Assembly: GCA_022264855.1 (NCBI GenBank)
Contig: JABYQU010000004.1
Location: 992,001 to 1,056,000 of the forward strand
DNA: 64,000 bases
Source of the DNA: Lenzites betulinus
Taxonomy: Eukaryota; Basidiomycota; Agaricomycetes; Polyporales; Polyporaceae
Reading direction: 5' to 3'
Made by a program: the position numbers and the translations under genes. Positions within the stretch are counted from its first letter, which is position 1; the number at the start of each line of letters is the position of its first letter. This document shows positions 49,401-61,986 of the stretch, in pieces. The notes beneath the pieces were generated by a model. That model saw only the letters and a list, made by a program, of their open reading frames with translations. It had not been told where the DNA came from and ran no database searches.

Positions 49401-52400
49401 AGGGAGGGTAGATAGAAACACGGAGCTCTCTGAGGAATCATCGTTGATGCTGCTCACCTAACCTCCCTTCCTCCTCATACAGACCTGCAAGCTATACTCG
49501 TCCTGCAGAGCCGTGGATGCTGGGCGATAGGTATTGCCGGTCGTCGCCAGGTCTAGTTAGCTACAATAGCCCACGAATAATAGCAGATGTCGAACACTTT
49601 GAACCGGGGGATACAGCGTTCGGATCCCTGTGGACATGGCACTCCAGCGGTCGCTGCCCGGGAATTCGAGTTATCATGCCCCGTAGTATATAACGGATCG
49701 AAGTATGAGGCGGAGAGACGTTCGGTGGAAAGGTGAATTCTGCTAGATGGTGGACCGTGGTTGGGTCTGGTAAACTTTGTGAGGGACATCAAGGCGCGAG
49801 CCGGGGGGTAGATGGGTGTGTTCTCGACCAGTATTGACCACACATCTGTCGCTACCACGGGTGGACCGGCGAGAAGCACTTGAATAGATAGCCCACAGCT
49901 CAAAAACATAGTAAAGCCAAGCAAGCGTAGCAGCAACATCCCAGAACGTCCGACTTGTGCGGCACAAGTATACAAAATGGCACGAAGGCGCTCAATTGCG
50001 CCGCCCACATCACAGGTGCTCCAACAGCATCCCTCGCCGTGAACTTTATCGACAGCGAGCTGGCGGTAGGAGTCAGAGTCGTATTATCTCATTGCGCGAC
50101 GAAGTTGAGCCGATGAATGGGACGTTAGACTATTATTCACCACAACGCCTTCGGGAACCCCACCGTGCTTACTGCCGCACGAGCGCTGACACATGCAGGA
50201 TGCTCTCTCTTTCTCTCTGCGTACTCCCGAGCCTGTCTGGATGTTGCGGGCTTTAGATTGACCGATTGAGAACGCGAGATTAGTGACTCGTCTTATAGAT
50301 CACACGATTGAGCACAAAAATGACTTCGCTGATAAATGTAATGCTTCTAGCGACCGGAGGAGTATCAAAACCCCGGGAAGCCGACGAAGAGGCCAAGTCA
50401 GCGTCGTTCAAGCCCTCACAAAGTAGCGACTACGCTGATAAGGCCGGGAGAGTCCTATAGATCTACCTAGACAAAGGCTAGATCAGAGAACGCGACCGAA
50501 GAAAGGCGATAGAGTGGAGGCTCTTCGGACGTGTGCCCGTGACGCCTGACAAAGATGCAGCAAGTCTCAGTCATGACCTGCAGGTCAAACATTCCAGCCG
50601 CACTGGAACACGGAGGCGATGTGTGCAGATTGCCAGACAAAGCGGCGACTTTAGCAGAATGCCGAGGGCTTATATTTAAAGGGAGGTGGGGTCCTGGAGC
50701 GAGACGCCATAACTAGAGCAAGCCTCGAGCCTCGTATGCTTTCTCGCCGGCGCGGCTTGAATGGTATCGTTGGAATTTTACAGCTGTTATCAGCTCGATA
50801 GGCCCCGAAGAAAAGGTCACACGTAGCATTTGAAAGCCAGATGCTCGAACAGCGCATCGGGCGAGGCGTCATACGTGGGCGGAGACCGCGGAGGGTTAAC
50901 ACAAGGGGGCTTTTTCGCCGCGTCGCCGTTCGATAGGGTTATGCGCAATATATTCCTGGGGGCCATCGACTTGATAACAGCTGCAACAGCGTAATGTTAC
51001 CGCCAAATGCTGGCGTGAAATGAAGATTGAAGAGGAGAGCGAAACGTGTGAGGGCTCACCGGTGCACATTCAGCTGCTCCTCCTGCATCAGCGCGTCCAC
51101 GTCGAGTCTGATCCCGGCGAATCCAGCTTGAATGGTCGGTCGGTCCGGCTTCCCACCACAGGACCGTCAGACCCAAGAGTAGCGGGGCGACTGTGCGTGC
51201 AGGAGGACAGGGGGTCGGGGTAGATAACGAAGGAGATGCAAGGTGGACGGCCTCGAGATGGAAGCGCGTAGCGGATCGGCAGCAGGAATGTTACCAGAGC
51301 AGGATATGGCCCGAGGCAAGGGCCGGTGGCCGGGAATGTGCAGAAGCGGCAAGGATGGGGAGGACTGAGTTCGTGGTGCGAGGCAAGGCGGGGAGATCGG
51401 GCGCCACGCGCCAGATCTCAGCGGTCGGGCTCCGAGTCCATGGTCCAACACTGTCACAAGGGACGCAAGGACATCAGCACGCACATGATGCTTCAACATC
51501 CGTACACACCTGTCCACAACTGGGATCTCGTGCTTGTCCTGGCCGTCTATCTTCGCACAGAACACCACATACCGTCTCTACAACTCGAGGGTGATGTCCG
51601 GACAGCCTCCAATTCGATTCGAGGAGTTGGGCAGAGGTTTTCTATCCAGGTGGCATACTGTCCGTCGGAGAACAGGTCGTCACTCGTCATGAGGACTCCT
51701 GACATCACAGTGAGTGCTCAGATGACAGAAACTGTATACGCCTATGTGCCCAGGCTCGGTTTGTGTTCAGGCTAGAACTTCTTCTCTCCAGCCAGCTTCG
51801 AAGCTGAAGATGCGCTGCCAAACGCGGGCATCATTTGCACTCGATGGTAATGTTCCACATGAGTGTGTCGGGGCTCTCAGGTGAGCCAACTCCATGCATA
51901 TTGTGCGCATTGATCCTCGCATGGTGTTCATCCGTGCGTGGATCTATGCTGTGATGAGCGAACTATCGAAACCTCGACCGATTACTTCGAACGAGACCCC
52001 GGGATCGAAAGAGGGTTCTCCCTTCCCTCGACCCTGGGGTACACTACAAACATTTGCTGCGTATGCCGTCGAACATCTCGTGAACCCAGCTCAAGTAGGT
52101 CATTCGGCGCCACCCGTGGAGCATACACAACAACACACATCATCGTCGCGGCAGTAGGCGAACCGTCCGCACGCGCTGGACTGCCCGCAATCAGTTGCGA
52201 TTTTGATTGCAAACACCAAAGTGTTGAATCTCGGGCAGAATCCAAGCACCTTCCATGTCTGCAGCGTCTCCAGGGAACTCATTCAGAGGACGCAGAATAA
52301 GCGCCCAAAAGATATCTGCATGCATCCTTGCGACGTGGCCTCGGGGCCGCGAGAGGCGAAAGCAAGCGTGGTCTGAGAGTGACGGGGCCCCCGGACATAG

Positions 52401-53931
52401 CTTGTCGTCTAATGCCGTGACAAACGCTACTGCGCGGAATTCGCAAGACGACGGACGCGCACGACAGCCCTGGCAGGGGCAACTTCCACCCCACGGTGTA
52501 TATATGCACCGGCGGGCTCCCTACGGCGCGCCCTGCGCCGGGGAGTGCGCGGCAGCGGCGGGGCACGAGATGATGCGGAATGGCATGGATTGAGGACGGG
52601 CGGAATGGACATACCCCAGTCATGCGAGTGAGTGTGAACTCGCAGCGTTCGTGCACGCCAACCTCCCGGGTTGCGGGCGGCGAGCACTATGCATCGGCCT
52701 CTTGGATCGTTCCGGCCGCTACGCAACCGCTGCGTGAGAAGACGGAGCCTGAGAGAGACGAGACGACAGAAGCGAGACGGCGAGCGACTAGGGGGCGAGG
52801 CGGCGGGTTGTCGGACGACGTCGGCGGGCGGGTGTCGGGAAAGCAGGGTCCTACGCTACCGCCAGGCGTCGTTGTCGGCGGAGGGAGGACGACGACGGCG
52901 GGCGCATCCCGGGCGCATCGCCGCCGCCAGCTGGAGCGGGAGGGTAAGGTGCGGCGGCCCCACCTTGCACACTCCCCCGACTGCCCACGCGCCCTTCCAG
53001 CCCCGCTCCTCCTGCTACCCCCACGACTCACTCGGCAGCCATTCTGCGCCCTCTTTCGCTGTGGATATCCGCTGCTTGGTCCCGGTCCTCCCGCTACTTG
53101 CTTAGAAACGAGACGCACACCCAAGCCTCGACTTCGAGGCGCCCCACCTGGGCAGAACCCGCAATTAGAGGGCCGCGCGTCGCATGCAACGGTGGCAAGG
53201 GCTCTCGACTGGTGTGTACTCAGTCTACATGTCGCACAACCCTGCAGGATGGGTCGGGAAGCGGACGCTCCGCTTGGAGAACCCAGACATCGCGCTCAAC
53301 CTCAACGCCCACGCCGACGGCAACGAAAATGCCGTCTCCACTCATCATCTGTTTTTTCTCCACCCGGGTGCAACGACCCCTTCTCCAACTCCGGGACGAC
53401 TTCCTCCTCTCCCTCCTCGATGCTCGTCACTCGTTAACCCCGTCGGGAGCGCTTTCTAAGAGCCTAATCCTTACAATGACGGGCCTAAATACCCCCTCAG
53501 ATCTACGGCAACGGCCAAGCGGGGTCACCGCCTTCTCGGCCGCTACTTCGTACGACACACCGACAACTTGGCCACGCCGACAACATGGACTCTCGCAGGC
53601 GCGGCTTTCACCGAGTGCGTGATATCTGCACCACCGCCGTCAGAGCAAGGGTCTGTGCGCACACGTTCGGGCCATAGTCTGCCTACACACAGGGATATTT
53701 GGCCTTGGGCACGGACGTCCACTGGCTCCCTTTTCCTCGCCCTCCCTCGTTTGCGGTATTATTGTTTACGGGCAGACATCTTTACCTCTACCCTTTGCGC
53801 GCGATGGACCGCAATTAGAGTACAATATACGCGGTTCGGATGAACGCTTGGCACTTTTCAATGACATACATGCTCCGCTGCATTGTAGCAGCCTAAGATC
53901 CAGGGTGACAGATTTGAAGGTCGTGCGAGGC
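46473..53931. other. 7.5-kb gene-poor region
   Basis: No gene I can support. Frames examined: minus 50008-49553 (151 codons, one hydrophobic stretch MLLLRLLGFTMFLSCGLSIQ, no domain); minus 48594-48067; plus 51193-51775; and plus 52580-53437 with overlapping frames in a GC-rich 1-kb stretch. Two overlapping plus-strand frames at about 53,180-53,620 have less biased composition and could be exons of a fast-evolving gene, but no start or splice pattern is convincing. No long direct repeat, LTR or tRNA was seen. The spacing suggests decayed transposons or lineage-specific genes. Confidence 0.45.
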
Positions 53932-56701
53932 TCAGTAGCTCCATCCGCTAGGCCGGCCCCCCACGCCAATGGCGCCGCAGCGGGCGTAATAGCGCGCGAG
54001 CGAAAGGCGGACGACTTCCAGCCGCTGCAGCGCGAACTTCTCGCCCCGTTTCGTGACCCGACAGAGGACGGGCAGATAATCGGCACCGCAGCCCTGGCCG
54101 ACCATGATGTGTATCTTCTCCAGCTTCTGCATTAATAAGCATGCGTCGCTGGACGAAAACAGCATCGCGTCTGGTGCATGAGCCGATAGTCCGGGCGGGG
54201 CATAGGGCGATCGATGGGAGGTCAGTGGCCCGAAGCGCACGCAGCCGTGGGGGGACGCACCGTTCTGCAGGAGCTCGAGCGCGTCACAGAGAAGGACGGC
54301 CCACCACGCCTGGGGGACGATCTCTTCTCCGAACATTGAGACCACGTCCAGAGCCGCCCCCTGACCATCCCCGCTCTCACGGCGTTGGTGGAACTCCGCA
54401 AACCGTATCGCGAACATCAGGCGATGCAGGAACACGCCCGGTGCAGGGATGCGCGCGCCGGAATCCGTGCGGAGGCTTTGCAACGAAGGCGCAACGTTGG
54501 CCACCAGCTGCGCGAACTGCTCTGGTCCTGAGTGAACACGGGGCGAGGGTCAGCGCTCAGCGTTGGGCACTAGGTCTGGTGACTAGGGTGCAGCTACCTT
54601 GTTCGATGTATTCTTCGAGAACAAGGTTCACCGCGCGGCCTAACCCAACCCAGTCCTCCGCGGACGTGTAATAGGAGATTGCGAGGCCGTATTTTTTCTC
54701 GCTGATAAACGTCTGCGCCGCGACCTGTGAGTCTGCATCAGTGGCGTGTAAGGGGTCCCGGCATTGCTTCTGATACGCACTCGACAGATCGTCCGTCGTA
54801 TTTCCTCGCGCTGATATTCGAAACAGGTCTCATTGACGTCCTTCAGCACACCCGCAAGCTGCCCATCCCGTATGCGAACGGCTTCGTCCCCTTCCGCGTC
54901 ATTCGGCCCGGCCAGTCGGAGGGGTACGTGCAGCAGGATTTGGTCAGCCATCTCGCGTCCTACGTCCCCACATGAATACATGTAGTCGACCGTAATTCGC
55001 CACAGGGCCGGGTCAGACCGTAGATATTCGGCGTACGCGAGAATATAGTGTTGGCGTAGGGAAAGCTCGGCACTTTGGAAACTACTGTCAGCGGAGTTCA
55101 GAGCATAGCGTACGTGGTTCTCACTCGTCGGGTTCCGAGTCGATCAGGTCTATTGGCTCCATGAGGTCCGCTAGGTGCGCGGCCAACCATACATCCAGCT
55201 GAGCAGCCTCAGAGAGGGCCTGTGTCGGCTTGCCAAGGAACAGTGCAGAGTGAATGATGTCTTCGCGATCGGTGGGGTCAGGCGGCATTTCGTCAAGAAC
55301 TTGTGCGACAATCTCACTGGCTGTAGAGTTAAGTTATGCCACAAGTGAAGCTAGAGGCCCGCGCGGGCAACTTACGGGAGGTCCTGCCTTCGCAGCCTCG
55401 TGTCGACGAAGATTCCCCACACAGAGCATACTTCTTTCCAATCGGCTTCAAGCTCCACGCAGACCCTCTTGATGACGTCTCCGCGACCTTCTAAAATGCC
55501 GACGATATCGCTGTAGTGGTCCCACCAGTTCTCGAAGCCGTCGTCGCGTTCACTCTCGGGTACACGGTCCAATTCCAGCCGGAGCGTCTTCACTTTGTCC
55601 TTCCATCTTCGCGAGGCGACAGCAAAATCCCTCTCTGCGGAGAAGTGGTGTAAGCGTGGGTGGCTCGTGAGGAGTGGCGACAATTGTTGCGCAAGATTCT
55701 GCAGGTAAGTAGAAGGGTGATTTTGCAGCACGGTCAAGAAGAACACAGAGGCTTTTGATAGGCCGCGTAGCACGGTCCTTTGAAATCCTTTTAGAGATTG
55801 ATGTTCAATTAGCTCCGCATTAAACGCACCTCGTGAGGTATGGCCAGAACGCGGGATCTTCCCATGGCCGCTCTAGACCACTGAGTTCATCCCCTTCCTG
55901 AGTAGAAGGCTGGATGAAGTGGATGTTCAACCACTCCATGAGCTCATCACCGACAGGCGCGTCTTCAAGGCCGGGTTCGGGAAGATAGAGTACCGCAAAC
56001 AGGGAAAAGCATGTCCAAAGACAGCGATAGTGTTCAGCGTCATATTGCAGCTGTTCTGTACGTGTGATGTGTTGCTAAAACGGAAGGTCAGTGCGCCGGC
56101 GCAAATATATACCAAATTTGGGAGACTTACAGACGCATATAAACAGCACTCCTTGCAGAAATTGGTGTAGTCATTGGCTAATTTGCTGATAGCTCTCATA
56201 TCTTCGTCATTCTGCATTCTATAAGCGTATAATTAGAGGTTACGGTCTGAGTGACTGTTGACTGAGCACCGACAGGTCAACATGTTTGGCATGAGATATC
56301 CTGACCAAGTTTCGAACGGCTGCGAAGATTACTGAAGTGTCCGTGACGAACTAAGACGGTCACTTGGAGGTCATTTGGATTGTAAGACATGTTACACACC
56401 ACTCTCCGTTCAGAGAAAGGGGCCTGTTCTCTACTTGCCATGTAGATGGATTGCTCGCGGTCGTCGTGCGCGCCTTGCAGCTGTACGGACGCAGGGTCCA
56501 CCTATTAGACCCACGGGTTTGAACATCATTCCAACAAGGCGGATTTGGTGTACTCACATTCGGTGAGGCGTATACCGCGAGACTGTTGTCTCTGGGAGAA
56601 AGGGTAAGTGAGATAGTTCTTCCGGAACGGCGAAAGTCCTCGGCCCCATCGTGCTCAAACAAAGGAGGCACAAACGCTGCAGAGCGTTGTGAAGAGAGCA
56701 T
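53932..56701 (-). CDS. NUP85: Nucleoporin Nup85 (Y-complex subunit)
   Basis: Structural subunit of the Nup84/Nup107 Y-complex of the nuclear pore, an alpha-solenoid. The start is best placed at 56701 (MLSSQRSAAFVPPLFEHDGA), followed by FRRSGRTISLTLSPRDNSLAVY. Later exons carry SIYMASREQAPFSERR, VIFAAVRNLVRISHAK, DMRAISKLANDYTNFCKEC, GLSKASVFFLTVLQNHPS with LAQQLSPLLTSHPRLHHFSA, ENWWDHYSDIVGILEGRGD, WRITVDYMYSCGDVGREM, and the last exon with HRLMFAIRFAEFHQR and LMQKLEKIHIMVGQG, stopping at 53932. At least nine exons with short introns. The block order and the solenoid-type Leu/Ala/Trp pattern match fungal Nup85. Some junctions are approximate. Confidence 0.88.
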
Positions 56702-59700
56702 TTGCGCGTATCCTGCACGGTTTATGGGCGTGGTAGTGGTGTAGACGGTGCCAGAGCAAGGGATGACAGTAAAATGCAGGAGGTGGTAAACAACCAAGAC
56801 GCGCGCACAGCGATCGAGTGGACGCGTTTGTGCGCGTTACCCCATGTGATATGGGCGTTTAAGCATACTCCCGCGCGTCTACCGTCTATCCCTGTCCTTC
56901 ATCGTCACCGGATCGTCATGACCGCCATGAAGAATATATCAAATGTAGGAGTAGGTGGTTTGCGAACTTGATAGTATTCACCCATGTCCTCGCCACTGAA
57001 ATTTTACAGCACTTGGGAAACCGTCCGGGGTCCGTATACTGAGCACAGGTGTGTGAGCTACTCTATGCTCGCCAGAACCAAACGCCTGACGAACTCGATG
57101 CCACTTATCATCTACATGGACACTTCGCGGTAAGCAAGATTTCGGCAGCACGTATACTAAGCGCTAGCGAGAAACCTCGTAGCGTGCGGATTTATCCCCT
57201 ACTCAAGCTTCGAGAATCGGTATTCAACGGTGAACAATTTACCACTTTCCAATATACGCCAAATCCCCGTCGTTCCACCACTCAAACGGTTGAGACGAGG
57301 GCACACAGTAGTTATTATGGCTCATGGTATTGCGTATTTTGTCCCGGCAAGATACCCCTGTTTCCGTACATGTCTCATACAACGCATTGATATCTGCTCT
57401 ACGTCTCCTGTCCCCCACCGTGCCGTTGTCCTAAGGGATAAGCTAGTAGGTGAGATGTCTGTACACGGTGTGTCCGTTGGCGCCATTGGTGACGGGCTGT
57501 GGATGCGCTTCACGCCCCGTCTCTTGGCATTCGCCGCATCTCTCCCTGCGAGTTTCCATGATGATATGCTGGTCCTCCATTTGGCTGAATTAAACTGATG
57601 AATATTTCCTATCCCGCCGGCATCGACAACGCCTTACAGCTCGGTGCATTCAAGTTGACAGTCATGGTCATCAACTCGGTGGCGGCCACTCAGGCGACAG
57701 GTTGCACGGTTGCATTCCGCCTATTGATGTCTGAGACTCCGGTTTGACATGGGACGAACACGGTGAGAGTACTCACCCGGTGTCTGCCCGTGCCTTGGCG
57801 GTAGCCACATCCCCAGTCGGTGAAGGTGTTAATGTAGTAGCACATGGCGTCGAGGGCTGCCTCCTGCGAAGAAACGACACGGAGTGCGGTTTGCTGGGGT
57901 AGTATGTGTCGCGCCCTCCTCTTGGTGAACCTTCATACTTATACCCCGTTCCGCCGTATTGTAGGTGCGACGGCCACAAACAGTCGAACACCAAGTTCTC
58001 ACGCGTACTACCGGCGGTTGGAAGAGAAATGATCAGCGGGTCCTTGTGCGGCCGCCTCGAGAACCCGGTCCAGTCTAGGCACGACAGGGAAGGACCCCCG
58101 ACAACCGCCCAAAATGCCTGATGACGCCGACCGCGATTTTGCCCAAAATGTCCGGGGTCAACAGGCCTGTTAGACGCCCACTTTTGTCCGGATAAAATCA
58201 GGCTTTCGGCCCCTAAAAAGCCAGAAAATGTCCGAAATACGGCGCTTAACCTCCACAGGCCTGATTTTCGGCGCTCAATGTGTGTTTAGCGCCCGTTTGG
58301 GCCGAACCTGATGGCTCTTTTTGGCATCCATGTCCGGACCATTCCACAGGCCTTTCGGCGTCTAAGCCCTGTTTTGTCCGGATGCGAGCAGGCATACCCC
58401 CTCCAGAACCCGAGATATTGTCCGGACGGTCATCAGGGATATCCTCCCATTGTCAGGGGTCCTGACAGGGACTGCGCGGACGGATTTGATGTGGACCGAC
58501 ACCGCTGTATGATCCCCCACAAACCGACATCGATAACGATACGTCATCCGGAGAGGCTCGTGTATTCTCTGGTGAATGTGACGCCCTCGCCTTGCCATTC
58601 TTGTGCTGCCCAGGGAATCTTCCGCTCTGGTGGTGAGTTGCTGACGAATCGATCAACTCGCGCGTACGAGTGTCGCCCTTCGGTAATTAAACTGTATATG
58701 TAAGGGAATAGGGCAGATCCTCGAGGAACATTCCTAGCATATGGACGGCCGCACCGAGGTTGTACCTAGTGTACATCGTGGACGCAGGCCAGACAAAGTT
58801 CTATCGGTAGCATTCCCCCTGCTTCGCAAACGCTACGCAGCAAAGCACAAAATTATGGTCGCTCCGCTGATCTAGTACAGAGCGGTGTAGTACTGTTGTA
58901 ACTCCTGAGTCCTGACCACCGGTTTTCAGCGTCGCTGTGGCAAAGTCATCCGCCCCCGTTTTTCTATCAAACCACCGGTCACTTCATGCACATCACGATC
59001 AGACTGAACATCGGCGCATTTGCCTCGTCTATCCAACCGCTGCCAACTCAAGACGTACCGACAGAACTTTCACGAAGAAGGCTCCTTTTGTACGACGTAC
59101 ATCAACGGGTATTCGGGCACTCGCTAACCTTGTGTGCGGTACTCAGTATTTGTAACCGGTCATAAATATCAGGCGGAGAATCATACATTCCTTTTCAACT
59201 TGTCCGCGAGGTTGTTTTTCACTAAGAGCTGGTGTCCTGGACTCTCGCTGCGCTAGTGTCGAAGCTTGGAAGCCTCAGACCAGTGGGCACTTCAAGAAGT
59301 ACTTTGTCCATGTGCGAAAATGCGAGATCTCTCAGAGCCTCTGAGCCATGTCTACGGCTGGCGTTGTAAGTATAGAACGGTTCCGCTTACCTGGCGGTTG
59401 TCTCGCCGTCATAGTCCTAGTCATCAGTACTTCAGTAGCAGCCGGCGTGCAAGTTTGCCTTTTCAAGAATGGCGCGCTTGCCGCAGTCTTGCCGCACGTG
59501 TGCACGCACTCGCGGAAAGTACTGATGTCGATCAGTATGTAGACGCTCATCTGCAGCTTACGTGATCCGACTACAGTACCGTCGGGCGGCAGCCACAGTC
59601 TCGGAGGAATCGCGACTCTAGCTCTCTCCTTCTACCTTGACCTCGACGACAAGTACTCGTCCCACCTTGCTGTTGAGTTTGGCACAGCAGAGAAACCGAG

Positions 59701-59785
59701 TAATCGTGGTAAGCTTTGCTGGCAACACCGCTCTTCCAGAGTTGTGGCTCAGTAGTGGTCATACCCGCGCAGCTGTCCTAGTGTT
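56702..59785. other. 3.1-kb region without a supported gene
   Basis: Upstream of both NUP85 (-) and the RING gene (+). Frames at 57049-57598 (ending HDDMLVLHLAELN) and 59266-59570 (with the hydrophobic stretch GGCLAVIVLVISTSVAAGV and a perfect GTAAGTAT donor at 59366) might be exons of unrecognised genes; I cannot support a model. A cluster of TGTCCGG motifs lies at 58,150-58,425 (listed separately). Confidence 0.4.
58061..58470. repeat. Cluster of short degenerate motifs (TGTCCGG, CAGGCCT)
   Basis: Within about 280 bp TGTCCGG occurs five times (near 58,150, 58,185, 58,330, 58,374 and 58,418), with a TGTCCGA variant. CAGGCCT occurs three times, and GGCG(T/C)TTAA/GGCGTCTAA-type words recur between them. 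There is no regular period and no open frame, so it is a motif cluster and not a simple tandem repeat. Origin unknown. Confidence 0.45.
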
Positions 59786-61687
59786 ATGCCCATGCCTCAT
59801 CCTCATTTGAATATCCCATCGTCGAACCGTCGCACAACCGTTTCAGCGCGCCAGAGGGAGAACCATCCACAGAACAGCCAGGTCCCTGTGGTTGCAGCCT
59901 CCTCTCGTCGCCGGAAGTCACGCTCACCGGAGACGCGTGCGAAACGACCTGCAACCATCGCTGGTCCTAGCCACCTCGCTTCGTCTCACTCGTTGGTCAT
60001 ACGCCCCTTGCAAGATGAGGCAGCCGAACGTGGTCGAAACAGAGCAAAGCCCAGAGCCCGCCCACACCCGGTGCGGGTCGAAGGCGACGACGCCACGCTT
60101 GCGACGAACGTCCTGCATGACACCGATCGCGCCCCAGGTGCTTCATCAGCTCGGTCGAAACGGAAGGAACGATCACGCTCCCGCGAAGTCGCTTCCCGTC
60201 TTTCCAGAAAGGCAGTGATGGCACCCGACGTGATGGAGGAAGAGGACAAACCCATCTATACCGGCCCATTGGCGCAAGCCGACTATCATCGTATGAAGCA
60301 GGAAGTGGAAGACCTGCGAAAGGTGGGCGCTCTAGTCATCGAGTAGGTGGGTAGTTTGTTAATGACCACCTGCGAATAGCAAGTCGCAATGTCGAAGAAG
60401 ACAATCAACAAACAGAGCAAGGTTCGCTTGCCGATCTCATTCAGTAGAGATGTTGTCTGAGAGAGCTGCTAGGTGATCGACGAGCTGCGGGCCGAATTGA
60501 CCACGGCGCAGGAGGTGCGCGATTTATTTCTCATGAGACTACCCACGGATTCACAAGGTTCCAGTCGCATCGTGCGGAGTTGGACAAGATGAGGTGCCGC
60601 TCGAAGAAGTCTGACGAGGTGTGCATGCACGTACTCTCCCGATGCGTACTGTTTATCAATGGCGCGGTCACGTTAGGTTGTCTCGAGTGTCGAAAGCAGC
60701 CTTACATGTCAGATATGCATGGAGCTCTTGCTCAAGCCTTACGGGTAAGTATCGACCGATCTCCCAATTTACCCTCAATTGACATCCTTTAGCCTTTCGC
60801 CCTGTGGTCATGTGCTCTGTATGACTTGCCTCCTTGAATGGTTCAAGGCAGCTCCGCCCGGGGACGATGAGATGCACGACGATGACTATGACGACACTAT
60901 CCTGTTCCGGAAGAAGACGTGCCCGTGCTGCAGGACTATCGTGCGGAGCCGTCCGATACCTCTCTATCTCGTAAAATCCATCGCTACCACACTGAACAAG
61001 GCCAAGGCGCCTGCTGGCACCATCCGCCCGTCTCCGCCCCCTGAGGACGAAGATCCGTGGGCAGGAATATTCCGCGATGCTACCGAGTACGAGGGCTATT
61101 GGAGTACTGATGACGATGAGGACAGCGACGAAAGGGACGACGAGGATGCGGACGAGGACGAGGGCTCCGACGAAGAAGAAGAGGGGGAAGACGATTACCA
61201 GTCCATTGAAGGGTACGGTACGGGCGAAGACGAGGACAGCTACCATGGTCCGTATACCGCCGCGCGTTGGGCTCCGCCCACAATCCACATAGCCCCCGAC
61301 GATTATCCGTTCATCGAACCATACTCTGAGGAGTTCAAGATACTCCGTCGTGGCGCGACGCTGGAGATGATTGAGCTCTTCCGCATGAGCTACTCGCACA
61401 ACACAGGCTTGACAGCGGTCGTCGACGAAGACAACGTCGTCTACCTCGGATGGAACATCGAGCTCCACTACGGAGACGAGACGGGCGAGGCGTACATGGA
61501 TTGGGTGCTGGGAGACATGTACGAGCGGCCGGAGCGATGGCGCGTGATCAACGACGAGTTCGACGGTTCGTGGATCGCCCACAAGCTCGTTCCCCGGGCG
61601 GAGGCTGCCGCAGAATACGACGATACCGACTCAGAAATGTGGACCGCGGAGAGTAACGACGAGGATGAGGACGATGAGGATATGTAA
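59786..61687 (+). CDS. RING-finger E3 ubiquitin ligase with coiled coil and acidic tail
   Basis: The start at 59786 opens a basic, disordered N-terminal region. Exon 1 ends at DLRK (GTGGGC donor near 60321), followed by QVAMSKKTINKQSK, VIDELRAELTTAQE and HRAELDKMRCRSKKSDE, forming a coiled coil. One junction, near 60525-60560, is not resolved by eye. Next comes VVSSVESSLTCQICMELLLK joined over an intron (about 60746-60791) to LSPCGHVLCMTCLLEWF and finally CPCC near 60,930. Together they supply the C3HC4 RING (C..C, C.H..C..C, C..C). After the RING come Pro-rich and very acidic stretches (DEDSDERDDEDADEDE) and a conserved-looking C-terminal domain with FKILRRGATLEMIELFR and DWVLGDMYERPERW. It is a predicted E3 that binds an E2; the substrate is unknown. 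Confidence 0.82.
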
Positions 61688-61986
61688 ATGCGTACGTGTA
61701 AGCTTTGGGGAATCATGCTCTTGGGTGTACAGTTTAGACCGTTCCGTAGTTCTGTATAATCTTTTGTACAGTGTTGATCACTATTCATGGCCTCGCTTTG
61801 CTCACAGATGCTACTTGTATACGGCGTGTGCTGCGTATGAGCCGCATGTACAACGTCGTATGTTTTGCAACTGCAGGAACGCGAACATACTAGGAGGAAC
61901 ATGATTGGCTAGCTGACGGGCGCTCGTCGAGCAAGTAGGCGCCACTTTGCCACAGTGCTATTCAAACTCCGCAACGCGTCTTCAAC

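Noticed and set aside
52580..53437. 285-codon plus-strand frame and overlapping frames
   Set aside because: Very GC-rich, Arg/Gly/Pro-biased in all frames, no domain; open frames are expected by composition.
46473..53931. Mating pheromone precursor (small CaaX protein)
   Set aside because: I looked for short frames ending in Cys-aliphatic-aliphatic-X here and in other gene-poor regions and found none convincing.
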